Origin: Actinomycetota bacterium
Lineage (GTDB): Bacteria > Actinomycetota > Acidimicrobiia > Acidimicrobiales > JAHWKP01
DNA length: 11,005 nt
Direction of reading: 5' to 3'
Assembly: GCA_019347775.1 (NCBI GenBank)
Contig: JAHWKP010000043.1
Location: forward strand, 1-11,005
The position numbers were made by a program, and so were the translations under genes. Under the pieces are notes generated by a model, which was given only the letters and a program-made list of their open reading frames with translations, was not told where the DNA came from and did no database searches. Positions 1 to 6,482 of this stretch are shown here, piece after piece (position 1 is the first letter of the stretch; each line of letters begins with the position of its first letter).

Positions 1-497
1 CGCCGGCTCTGAGCCGGCGGGCCTTCGACATGCTGTGTGAGCGGGCCGTCTCCCGTCAGACCGCGGGCTCGCTTCTTGCCGACAAGCAGATGGTTCAGGC
101 CTGGATAGCCGACTCGGCTGCCGAGATGCAGGCCGCCCGGCTGATGACCCTCCACGCCGCCTGGAAGATGGACCGGGAGGGTGCATCCGCGGCCCGCAAC
201 GACATCGCCATGATCAAGTTCTTCGGCGCCCAGGTCCTCTACAACGTGATCGATCGCGCCATCCAGGCCCATGGATCGCTGGGGTTCTCGGCCGACCTGC
301 CTTTGGAGCACATGTACCGCGCCGCCCGAGCCGCCCGTATCTACGACGGACCCGACGAGGTCCACCGCGTCTCCGTCGCACGCCGGATCCTCAAGGACTA
401 CAAGCCGACCGACATCCCCACCGAGCACGTGCCCACCCGCGCTGCGGCCGCCCGCCAGCGTTTCGCCGACCTTCTCGACAAGGAGACACCGCAATGA
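1..497 (+). CDS. Acyl-CoA dehydrogenase, C-terminal part (ACAD10/11-like), 5' end outside window
   Basis: Only the C-terminal helical domain (about 164 residues) is in the window; the frame (codons from base 3) is open to the left edge, so the gene starts upstream. Acyl-CoA dehydrogenases oxidise acyl-CoA to 2-enoyl-CoA with FAD and pass electrons to ETF. Visible family features are the stretch IQAHGSLGFSADLPLEHMYR (bases 261-320), the usual 'GG/GS-G-F' turn before the last helices, and RIYDGPDEVHR, typical of the ACAD10/11-type subgroup. The Asp of YDGP (codon 345-347) stands where medium-chain enzymes have the catalytic Glu of the YEGT motif. The stop overlaps the next start by 4 nt (ATGA), so the two are probably co-translated. 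Family is certain; substrate is unknown. Confidence 0.9.
   Translation, partial: PALSRRAFDMLCERAVSRQTAGSLLADKQMVQAWIADSAAEMQAARLMTLHAAWKMDREGASAARNDIAMIKFFGAQVLYNVIDRAIQAHGSLGFSADLPLEHMYRAARAARIYDGPDEVHRVSVARRILKDYKPTDIPTEHVPTRAAAARQRFADLLDKETPQ
480..485 (+). promoter_or_regulatory. Ribosome binding site AAGGAG of the pterin dehydratase gene
   Basis: AAGGAG lies 8 nt before the ATG at 494, inside the end of the preceding gene. It is a near-perfect Shine-Dalgarno match at good spacing and fixes the start of the downstream gene at 494. Confidence 0.7.
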
Positions 498-772
498 CAC
501 TTCTCGACGACGCGACCATCGAATCGGCCACGCAGCAACTCGGCTGGGATCGGGACGGCGACGAGATTGTTCGCAAGTTCGACTGCGGCACCTTTCCGAA
601 GGCGCTCGAATTCGTCAATGCCCTCGGTGAGCGCGCCGAGGCCGCCAATCACCACCCCGACATCGACATCCGGTGGAAGGACGTGACCCTTCGACTCTCG
701 ACCCACTCGGCCGGCGGCCTGACGCAGAAGGACCTCGACCTCGCCAAGGAGATCAACCAGCTGCACGACTAA
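494..772 (+). CDS. 4a-hydroxytetrahydrobiopterin (pterin-4a-carbinolamine) dehydratase-like protein
   Basis: This 92-residue protein matches the whole length of the PCD/DCoH family, small cytosolic enzymes that dehydrate 4a-hydroxy-tetrahydropterins after aromatic amino-acid hydroxylation. The catalytic signature is intact: A-N-H53-H54-P55-D, then S-T-H71-S-x-x-G-L-T-x-x-D80. These correspond to His61, His62, Pro63, His79 and Asp88 of the mammalian enzyme with a constant offset of 8. The start is supported by AAGGAG 8 nt upstream and by the ATGA overlap with the acyl-CoA dehydrogenase stop. No aromatic amino-acid hydroxylase is in view, so the physiological pterin is unknown; many bacteria carry PCD-like proteins without such a hydroxylase. 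Family assignment is strong, role is inference. Confidence 0.9.
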   Translation: MTLLDDATIESATQQLGWDRDGDEIVRKFDCGTFPKALEFVNALGERAEAANHHPDIDIRWKDVTLRLSTHSAGGLTQKDLDLAKEINQLHD

Positions 773-778
773 CGCCTC

Positions 779-784
779 TAACTT
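779..784 (+). promoter_or_regulatory. Possible -10 box (TAACTT) for a leaderless MgtE-like transcript
   Basis: TAACTT fits the TAnnnT pattern of actinobacterial -10 boxes and ends 6 nt before the GTG at 791, so transcription could begin at the start codon. The GTG has no Shine-Dalgarno beyond a G-run touching it, which suits a leaderless message. No convincing -35 box is seen about 17 nt upstream, so this is weak and could be chance. Confidence 0.3.
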
Positions 785-790
785 TCGGGG

Positions 791-2002
791 GTGCTCCGGC
801 TACTCAGATTCCGAAAGCCGGAGATCGAAGGACTCGGCCAGGCGGGGGCCGCGCTGTCGGTCGCGACACTGGTCAGCTTCGTGGCCGGGTTCACCCTCGG
901 ACGCATTCAAGGCATCCTCGAGGAGCTGCCCGGCCTGCTCGTGCTGGTTCCAGCCGCCATCGGCATGCGCGGCAACATCTACGGGGCACTTGCGAGCCGG
1001 CTCGGCACCGCCATGCACACCGGCACGTGGACGTCCAGTCGACGGGCCGACACCGTGGTTGGCCAGAACATCGCCGCCTCCCTCGCGCTGTCATTGGCGA
1101 CCTCGCTGGTGCTCGCCGTCCTCGCCAAGTCGGTCGCGGTCGCCTTCGGTCTCGGATCGACCCTTGGGATTCTCGACCTCGCTGTCATCTCGGTCCTTGC
1201 CGGGTTCGCATCCTCGCTGGTGCTTCTCACCATCACCGTTGCCCTCTCGGGAGCCTCGGTCCGGCGGGGTTGGGATATGGACAACGTCGCCGCCCCTCTC
1301 GTCACCGCAGCAGGCGACGTGGTGACCCTGCCGGCGCTGGCGCTGGCGACTTTGGCGGTCGGCCATCGAGTGGTCACCCCGGTCATAGGAGCACTCGTCG
1401 TGATCGCGGCCGTCGGCGCCCCCTGGCGGGCGTGGCGCACGGGCCACCCGCTGCTCCGGCGGATCATGGCCGAGTCCATCCCGGTGCTGCTGGTGGCGGG
1501 CACCCTTAACACCGTCGCCGGCGCGGTCTTCGAGACCCGTCTGGCGCGGCTCCTCGCCCTTCCGGCGCTCCTCATGTTGATCCCGCCTTTCTTGGCCAGC
1601 ACCGGCGCCCTCGGAGGCATCCTGGCCGCCCGGGTCGGATCCAAACTCCATCTCGGCACCGTCCTGCCGCAGCCCTGGCCCGGACACGCAGCCCGGAAGG
1701 ACATGATCCTGGTGAGCGCGCTGCGGGTTCCGACGCTTCTCGCCATCGGAGTCCTCGCCCATGTCGGCGCCACGCTGTCCGGCCTGGGTAGCCCAGGTCT
1801 CGGCGCCATGGTCGCGGTGACGGCCATCGCCGGGGTAATCACGATGCTTGCCACTCTCATGGTTGCCTGGTACGGCTCAATCGCTGCCTACCGAGTGGGG
1901 CTCGATCCGGACAACCACGGCATTCCGCTGGTTTCCTCGACCATGGACCTGTTCGGAGCCGTCGCCATCGTCATCGCCATCGCGGTCGTAGGCTTGGGGT
2001 GA
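791..2002 (+). CDS. Duplicated MgtE/SLC41-type integral membrane cation transporter (no MgtE_N or CBS domains)
   Basis: The 403-residue, highly hydrophobic protein consists of two copies of the MgtE membrane domain and nothing else. The halves repeat at an offset of about 210 residues: PAAIGMRGNIYGALASRLGT (54-73) matches PFLASTGALGGILAARVGSK (266-285), and WDMDNVAAPLVTAAGD (161-176) matches LDPDNHGIPLVSSTMD (371-386). The D-x-D-N-x-x-x-P-L-V motif and following Asp are the conserved pore region of MgtE Mg2+ channels. About ten membrane segments are expected. Bacterial MgtE normally has an N-terminal superhelical domain and CBS pair that sense Mg2+; both are absent, as in eukaryotic SLC41 and the archaeal/bacterial 'permease similar to cation transporters' group. 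The next gene overlaps by 4 nt (GTGA) and probably supplies the regulatory part. Start is GTG without a clear Shine-Dalgarno. Ion (Mg2+ or another divalent cation) is inferred. Confidence 0.85.
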   Translation: MLRLLRFRKPEIEGLGQAGAALSVATLVSFVAGFTLGRIQGILEELPGLLVLVPAAIGMRGNIYGALASRLGTAMHTGTWTSSRRADTVVGQNIAASLALSLATSLVLAVLAKSVAVAFGLGSTLGILDLAVISVLAGFASSLVLLTITVALSGASVRRGWDMDNVAAPLVTAAGDVVTLPALALATLAVGHRVVTPVIGALVVIAAVGAPWRAWRTGHPLLRRIMAESIPVLLVAGTLNTVAGAVFETRLARLLALPALLMLIPPFLASTGALGGILAARVGSKLHLGTVLPQPWPGHAARKDMILVSALRVPTLLAIGVLAHVGATLSGLGSPGLGAMVAVTAIAGVITMLATLMVAWYGSIAAYRVGLDPDNHGIPLVSSTMDLFGAVAIVIAIAVVGLG

Positions 2003-3258
2003 GATATATGGGCCGCAAGGACGCCGCTTCGAATACCCCTCGGAACCTGCGATCGATGCTGGCCGAGGCCAAGGACGCGTCGGAACTCATGGTCGACTTG
2101 GCCTACACGTCGTTGTACTTCGGCGATCCCGACATGGCCGAGTTCGTCGACGAGCTGCGAGGTGAGCTCGACGACCTCGTCCACGACATGCGAGCAGTCT
2201 GCATCTTGGCGGCGCGGTCGCCCCGCGACGCCGACGCCATGGCCTCGGTGCTGAAGGTCGTCGGTGCGATCGAGCGCATCGCGTCGGCCGCGGCCGACAT
2301 CTCCCACATCGTCACCCATCGCCTCGGCATACCCCGGGCGCTGGTGGCCGACCTGGCCGGTGCGGAGGAGGTTTCCCATCGCATCCGCATCCGCGAGGGC
2401 TCACCCATGGACCACCGCAAGCTGGCTGAGTTGGAGCTGCCCACCGAAACCGGCATGACGGTCGTGGCCATCAGGAGAGGCGAACGCAACTGGCTCACCG
2501 ACGTCGACGGCGACGAGATCCTGCTGGCATCAGACGTTGTGTTCGTCCAAGGCCTGGCCGAGGGCATCCCGGAACTCCGCCGGCTGTCCGGGGCGCCCGA
2601 ATGGACGCCTCCGGTGACCGGCGACGCCCCCGTGCCAAGCGATCTCGACCGCGCCGTCGATGTTCTGGTGGAAATGAAGAACGTCTCGGAACTGGCAGTC
2701 GGCCTGGGCTACTCGGCGCTCGTTTTCCAGGACGCGGGGCTAGCGGCCGAGGTGAGCAGCCTCGAAGGCCGCCTCGACGAGATGCAGGAGCACCTCCACT
2801 CGTGGGTATTGAGGGCGGCCGCGACCGAGACCGAACCCGACACCCTCCGGGGGCTCATCCAGTTGTCGGGCTCGGCCGAAGAACTGGGCGACGCCGCCGC
2901 GCAGATGGTCTGGTTGCTGGAGGAAGGGGAGGAGCTTCACCCGATCCTGGCCGTCGCCCTCGGTGAAGCCGAGGAGATCGTGGTCCGGGTCCCGGTGGCT
3001 TCTGGGTCCGAAGTCGAGGGCCGGTCGCTCAGGGATATCCGGCTCGAAACCGAGACCGGATTCAACCTCCTGGCCCTCCGGCGCGACGGGCGGGCCGTGG
3101 TGCGGCCCCGGGCCGACCTGGTGCTCTCGGCCGGCGACGAGCTCATCGCCACCGGCCCCGACGAGGGCCACCGCCTCCTGGCCCACCTCTGTGGCTACGA
3201 ACTGATAGAGGACGAGGAGACCGGCAGCGACGAACTGGTTCCGGCCGGCGAAATTTGA
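1999..3258 (+). CDS. PhoU/TrkA_C tandem regulatory protein, likely partner of the MgtE-like transporter
   Basis: This soluble 419-residue protein shows two repeats of the same pair of domains. Residues ~15-110 and ~215-315 are PhoU-like acidic helical bundles (ML-AEAKDASELMVDLAY matches VLVEMKNVSELAVGLGY). Residues ~124-198 and ~325-400 are TrkA_C (RCK_C) domains (LAELELPTETGMTVVAIRRG matches LRDIRLETETGFNLLALRRD, each ending in a D-V-V/D-E-L strand and a G-P/G-L turn). There is no Rossmann RCK_N domain and no membrane segment, so it should be a cytosolic ligand-sensing protein. This architecture is known as an uncharacterised group often next to MgtE-like permeases; here the GTG overlaps the transporter stop by 4 nt. 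An ATG at 2008, with GGGGTGAG at 1996-2003 before it, is an alternative start that removes three residues. The ligand is unknown; RCK_C domains of KtrA-type proteins bind c-di-AMP, making that a candidate. Confidence 0.85.
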   Translation: MRYMGRKDAASNTPRNLRSMLAEAKDASELMVDLAYTSLYFGDPDMAEFVDELRGELDDLVHDMRAVCILAARSPRDADAMASVLKVVGAIERIASAAADISHIVTHRLGIPRALVADLAGAEEVSHRIRIREGSPMDHRKLAELELPTETGMTVVAIRRGERNWLTDVDGDEILLASDVVFVQGLAEGIPELRRLSGAPEWTPPVTGDAPVPSDLDRAVDVLVEMKNVSELAVGLGYSALVFQDAGLAAEVSSLEGRLDEMQEHLHSWVLRAAATETEPDTLRGLIQLSGSAEELGDAAAQMVWLLEEGEELHPILAVALGEAEEIVVRVPVASGSEVEGRSLRDIRLETETGFNLLALRRDGRAVVRPRADLVLSAGDELIATGPDEGHRLLAHLCGYELIEDEETGSDELVPAGEI

Positions 3259-3295
3259 GGATTGATCGCCCCGCCGGTTGGAGACAGATGGGCGC

Positions 3296-3868
3296 ATGGA
3301 CGCCATCGCACTTCTAACCGGAGACCACAACCGAGTACGCGGACTCTTCAAGCGCTTCCAGGACGCTGAGGAGGCCAAGGACAAGGCCACCATGCAGGAG
3401 CTGGCCCCGAAGATCTTCGAGCAGCTCGAGGTGCACACCACCATCGAGGAGGAGATCTTCTACCCCGAGGTCAGGAAGGCCGTCGAGAAAGTGAGCGACG
3501 TGGTGGCCGAGGGCTTCGAGGAGCACGCCGTGGCCAAGACCCTCATCGAGGAAGCCAAGGCGGGCGAGCCCGGTAGCGAGGTCTGGGTAGCGAAGATGAA
3601 GGTCCTCATCGAGAACGTGGAGCACCACGCCGAGGAGGAGGAGAAAGAGATGTTCCCGCCGCTTCGTTCCTCCCTCGGAGCCGATCTCCTCGTATCTCTC
3701 GGAGAGAAGATGGAGGCTCGCAAGGCTGAGCTGGGCGCCCCCACCTCTTCGGACACCAAGAACCTGACCAAGGAGCAGCTCACCGAACTCGCCCAGAAGC
3801 AGGACATCCCCGGGCGCTCATCGATGAGCCAGGAGGAACTGGCCCTCACCGTCGATCCGCGGGGCTAG
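3296..3868 (+). CDS. Hemerythrin HHE-domain protein with SAP/Rho_N-like C-terminal tail
   Basis: The 190-residue protein begins with a hemerythrin-like four-helix bundle (residues 1-~140) that should bind a di-iron centre, used in this family for O2, NO or oxidative sensing or iron handling. Candidate ligands are H11 (GDHNRVR), H47 and E51 (VHTTIEEEIFYP), H77 (EEHAVAK), and H110/H111 with E115 (VEHHAEEEEKEMFP). After a Ser/Thr/Asp linker, residues ~157-185 (LTKEQLTELAQKQDIPGRSS then MSQEEL) resemble the short helical SAP or Rho N-terminal modules found on similar actinobacterial proteins, suggesting nucleic-acid or protein contact. I chose ATG 3296 because the family normally begins M-D-A-I-x-x-L; a TTG at 3278 would add six residues. 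GGAG at 3280-3283 is 12 nt away, a rather long spacing. It follows the transporter cassette by 37 nt; no functional link is evident. Confidence 0.87.
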   Translation: MDAIALLTGDHNRVRGLFKRFQDAEEAKDKATMQELAPKIFEQLEVHTTIEEEIFYPEVRKAVEKVSDVVAEGFEEHAVAKTLIEEAKAGEPGSEVWVAKMKVLIENVEHHAEEEEKEMFPPLRSSLGADLLVSLGEKMEARKAELGAPTSSDTKNLTKEQLTELAQKQDIPGRSSMSQEELALTVDPRG

Positions 3869-3890
3869 CCCGAGGCGGCGACGGCGCAAC

Positions 3891-3896
3891 TACTGT
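3891..3896 (+). promoter_or_regulatory. Possible -10 box (TACTGT) before acyl-CoA dehydrogenase
   Basis: TACTGT fits TAnnnT and lies 5-8 nt before the adjacent GTG 3902 and ATG 3905 in the 36-nt gap after the hemerythrin gene. There is no clear Shine-Dalgarno, so a near-leaderless transcript for the downstream three-gene unit is plausible. The -35 region is poor, so confidence is low. Confidence 0.3.
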
Positions 3897-3904
3897 CGGC
3901 GGTG

Positions 3905-5161
3905 ATGTCAGTTACCTCCGATGCCCGCACAAGTGAGTTGACCGACGACGAGATCCGCACGCAGGTGCGGGAGTGGCTGGTCGCCCACCTGCCCAAGGAG
4001 TGGGTGGCTGCAATAGAAGCCGGCGACCACGCCGCCTTGGCCAAAGTCCGCTCCAGCCTCGACACCGAGCAGTTCCTGGCTGACCTCGGCGAATCAGGGT
4101 GGGGCGCGCCCACCTGGCCGGTCGAGTACGCCGGTGCCGGCCTCGCCCCGCCTCAGGCCCGCATCGTCAACGACGAGCTCAACCGCTTCCAAGTCCCCCG
4201 GTCATGGAACATCATCGGGATCGGGATGGGCGGGCCCACCATCCTGCAATGGGGCACGGAGGAGCAGAAGGCCAAGTACCTCCTGCCGATGGTCCAGAAC
4301 AAGGAGATCTGGTGCCAGCTGTTCTCCGAGCCTGGATTCGGCTCGGATGCCGCCGGGCTGGCCACGCGAGCGGTCCGCGACGGCGACGAATGGGTGGTGA
4401 ACGGCCAGAAAGTCTGGACGACCTTCGCCCACGTCGCGAAGTGGGGACTGCTCTTGGCCCGCTCGAACCCCGACGTTCCGAAGCACAAGGGGCTCTCCTA
4501 CTTCATTGTCGACATGAAGGCGCCCGGCGTCGAGGTCCGGCCACTGCGCCAGATGACCGGCGACGCCGAGTTCAACGAGGTGTTTTTCAACGACGTCCGC
4601 ATTCCCGACGCGGACCGGGTCGGCCCTGAGGGCGAAGGGTGGCGGGTGGCCACCACCACACTTATGAACGAGCGGGTCGCCCTGTCGGGAGCGGGAAGCA
4701 CCGGCGGCCAGAACGTCGGCGGAGGACCGGCCGATGAGCTCGTCCGGAGGGCAAGGGAGTCGGGTGCCTGGGAGGACCTCGTGCTGCGCGATCGCCTGGT
4801 CGGCCAGCTCATCGAGGCCAGGTTGATCAAGGTGACGAACCTGCGCTCTGCAGCCGCCCGCCGCGCCGGACGTCAGCCGGGACCGGAGGGATCGGTCACC
4901 AAACTGGTTCAGGCCGAACACAACCAGCGTCTCCAGGAGTTGGCCGTCGACATGCTCTCGGCAGGCGGGACCGCGTGGACGGGCGGGGACAGTGCGGCCG
5001 AGGCCCAAGCCGTCCGTGGGTTCCTGCGCTCCCGGGCCAACACCATCGAGGGCGGCACCTCCGAAGTCATGCGCAACATCCTCGGCGACCGCGTGCTCGG
5101 CCTGCCCCGCGAGCCGGATCCTTCCCGTGAGCTGCCCTGGAGTGAGGTGCCTCGCAACTGA
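3905..5161 (+). CDS. Acyl-CoA dehydrogenase (FadE type), full length
   Basis: The 418-residue flavoenzyme covers the N-terminal helical, middle beta and C-terminal helical domains of the family. WCQLFSEPGFGSDAAGL is the FAD/substrate-binding signature of the middle domain, followed by VNGQKVWTTFAHVAKWG, the flavin-contacting W-T-T-x-A region. The C-terminal SRANTIEGGTSEVMRNILGD contains the likely catalytic Glu at about residue 382 (codon 5048-5050), matching the YEGT-type base. A glycine-rich insert (GAGSTGGQNVGGG) sits near the start of the third domain. It probably introduces a 2,3-double bond into an acyl-CoA and reduces ETF in the cytosol; the GGTSE group includes branched, aromatic and steroid side-chain enzymes, so the substrate cannot be named. 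A GTG at 3902 is an alternative start. The stop overlaps the proposed CTG start of the amidase gene. Confidence 0.93.
   Translation: MSVTSDARTSELTDDEIRTQVREWLVAHLPKEWVAAIEAGDHAALAKVRSSLDTEQFLADLGESGWGAPTWPVEYAGAGLAPPQARIVNDELNRFQVPRSWNIIGIGMGGPTILQWGTEEQKAKYLLPMVQNKEIWCQLFSEPGFGSDAAGLATRAVRDGDEWVVNGQKVWTTFAHVAKWGLLLARSNPDVPKHKGLSYFIVDMKAPGVEVRPLRQMTGDAEFNEVFFNDVRIPDADRVGPEGEGWRVATTTLMNERVALSGAGSTGGQNVGGGPADELVRRARESGAWEDLVLRDRLVGQLIEARLIKVTNLRSAAARRAGRQPGPEGSVTKLVQAEHNQRLQELAVDMLSAGGTAWTGGDSAAEAQAVRGFLRSRANTIEGGTSEVMRNILGDRVLGLPREPDPSRELPWSEVPRN
5144..5149 (+). promoter_or_regulatory. Shine-Dalgarno GAGGTG supporting a CTG start at 5158
   Basis: GAGGTG is an exact 6-nt match to the anti-Shine-Dalgarno complement (GGAGGTGATC). 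It lies 8 nt before CTG 5158, within the last codons of the acyl-CoA dehydrogenase gene. Distances to any other in-frame start are unworkable, because none exists before GTG 5260. Confidence 0.5.
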
Positions 5162-6078
5162 GTGCGTCGCCGGCCCCTCGGGACCGGGAGGGGAACCCCC
5201 TCTGCCTTCTAACGGTCCATGCCCACCCCGACGACGAGTCGTCGAAGGGCGCGGGAACCGTGGCGCGCTATCACGCGGCGGGCGTCCGAACTGTCCTCGT
5301 CTGCTGCACCGGCGGCGAGGCCGGAGACATCCTCAACCCGGCCATGGATCGTCCCGATGTCAAGGCCGATCTGCCGGCGGTGAGGATGCGTGAGTTGGCC
5401 GCCGCGACTGCGATCATCGGCTACGACGAAGTTCTTCCCCTCGGCTACAAGGACTCCGGCATGCCCGGCAGCGATGCCAACGCGGACCCGGCCTGCTTTG
5501 CCCGGGCCGATTTCGACGAAGCCGTCGAGAAGCTGGTGCGGATCATCCGGACTGAGCGCCCGCAGGTGATCATCACCTACTCCGACGACCAGAAGGGCTA
5601 CCCGCACCCGGATCACCTCCGCGTGCACGACATCAGCGTGCCGGCCTTCGACGCCGCCGGCGATCCCGATCAGTTCCCGGACTCGGGCGCACCGTGGGCG
5701 CCGGCCAAGCTCTATTACACCTCCTTCTCCCGGCAACGGATCATCGCCACCCACCACAAGTTCCTCGAGCTGGGCCTGGAGTCGCCTTACGCCGAGCGCT
5801 GGGGCGATTGGATCAACAATCCCCCCCAGGAAGAGGATCCCCACACGACCCACATCGACATCACCGGATTCGCCGACGTTCGCCGTGACGCGCTGCTGGC
5901 TCACGCCACGCAAATCGATCCCGACTCACCGTTCTGGTTCGGACTCCCACCGGAAGTGGCCCGGACGGTGTACCCGTACGACGACTACGTTCTGGCCCGT
6001 TCCTTAGTTGAAACCGATATCCCGGAGGACGATCTGTTCGCCGGACTGAGACAGGAGGTCCCATGCCCAAGTACCTGA
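5158..6078 (+). CDS. mca: Mycothiol S-conjugate amidase-like PIG-L deacetylase, probable CTG start
   Basis: This zinc hydrolase of the PIG-L/LmbE fold resembles Mca, which cleaves mycothiol S-conjugates to release mercapturic acids in detoxification; the close relative MshB deacetylates GlcNAc-Ins in mycothiol synthesis. The metal motif VHAHPDDESSKGA is encoded at 5215-5253, and the second motif GYPHPDHLRVHD supplies the third ligand. From CTG these are H23, D26 and H153, with D25 as likely base and H150 as the second catalytic His. The Lys in DDESSKG and CCTGGEAGDILNPAMD favour Mca over MshB. The first ordinary start (GTG 5260) lies after the zinc motif and would give a dead enzyme. In-frame stops at 5128 and 5143 bound the start; CTG 5158 forms a CTGA overlap with the previous stop and has GAGGTG upstream. 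A base error near 5196-5200 linking to GTG 5162 is the alternative. Length from CTG is 306 residues. Confidence 0.85.
   Translation: MSASPAPRDREGNPLCLLTVHAHPDDESSKGAGTVARYHAAGVRTVLVCCTGGEAGDILNPAMDRPDVKADLPAVRMRELAAATAIIGYDEVLPLGYKDSGMPGSDANADPACFARADFDEAVEKLVRIIRTERPQVIITYSDDQKGYPHPDHLRVHDISVPAFDAAGDPDQFPDSGAPWAPAKLYYTSFSRQRIIATHHKFLELGLESPYAERWGDWINNPPQEEDPHTTHIDITGFADVRRDALLAHATQIDPDSPFWFGLPPEVARTVYPYDDYVLARSLVETDIPEDDLFAGLRQEVPCPST
6053..6058 (+). promoter_or_regulatory. Ribosome binding site AGGAGG of the SCP2-like gene
   Basis: AGGAGG lies 4 nt before ATG 6063, inside the end of the amidase gene. It is a full consensus match at short spacing and fixes the start used below. Confidence 0.65.
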
Positions 6079-6449
6079 GCCAGGAGTGGCACGACCGGGT
6101 GAAGGAACTGGCGAAGGACCAGCCCGACCGCCCGGGTGCCTCCATCCGCATGCAGTACGTCACCACCGGCGGCCCCGACGGCGACGTGAAGTACTGGTCG
6201 GTGATCGAAGACGGCCACCTGGTCGACCAGCAGCTGGGCGAGCTCGACGATGCCGAGGTGACTCTGACCTCGACCTGGGCTGACGCCTCTGCGGTCCAGA
6301 AGGGCGAGCTCGACGCCAATGCGGCCTTCATGCAGGGACGAGTGAAGGTCGGCGGGAACATGGGCAAGCTGATGTCGCTGCTGCCGCTTACCAATGCTCC
6401 GGAGTACAAGAAGCTCCAGAGCGAGATCGCGGCCGAAACCGAGTTCTAG
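6063..6449 (+). CDS. SCP2 sterol-carrier-domain protein
   Basis: This 128-residue protein is a single SCP2-like fold, a small hydrophobic-pocket domain that binds sterols, fatty acids or acyl-CoA. The middle beta region (VKYWSVIEDGHLVDQQLGEL then VTLTSTWADASAVQKGEL) and the helix-strand signature DANAAFMQGRVKVGGNMGKL (residues 84-103) match the family pattern of G-x-L-x-x-x-x-A-F-x-x-G-x-x-K-x-x-G. There is no signal peptide or membrane segment. It overlaps the amidase gene by 16 nt and has a strong Shine-Dalgarno, so it is the third member of the acyl-CoA dehydrogenase-amidase-SCP2 unit. A role as a carrier for the lipid substrate of the nearby acyl-CoA dehydrogenase is inference. Confidence 0.85.
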   Translation: MPKYLSQEWHDRVKELAKDQPDRPGASIRMQYVTTGGPDGDVKYWSVIEDGHLVDQQLGELDDAEVTLTSTWADASAVQKGELDANAAFMQGRVKVGGNMGKLMSLLPLTNAPEYKKLQSEIAAETEF

Positions 6450-6482
6450 GACCGTCCCTTCCGCGGGCCGGGGGCCGCCATC

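Noticed and set aside
979..1860. Long open frame on the minus strand opposite the MgtE-like gene (293 codons)
   Set aside because: High GC gives long antisense frames; the translation is Arg/Thr/Pro-rich without domain features, while the plus strand encodes a clear family member.
4202..5008. 268-codon minus-strand frame inside the acyl-CoA dehydrogenase
   Set aside because: Overlaps a certain gene completely and shows only shadow composition.
5162..5212. Small frame from GTG 5162 ending at TAA 5210 before the amidase
   Set aside because: Only 16 codons and Arg/Gly/Pro-rich; more likely a by-product of the frame around the amidase start than a leader peptide.
6463..6477. GC hairpin between the convergent SCP2-like and SNase genes
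   Set aside because: GCGGGCC/GGCCGC pairs only with a bulge and leaves a 2-nt loop; no T-tract on either side, so I do not call it a terminator.
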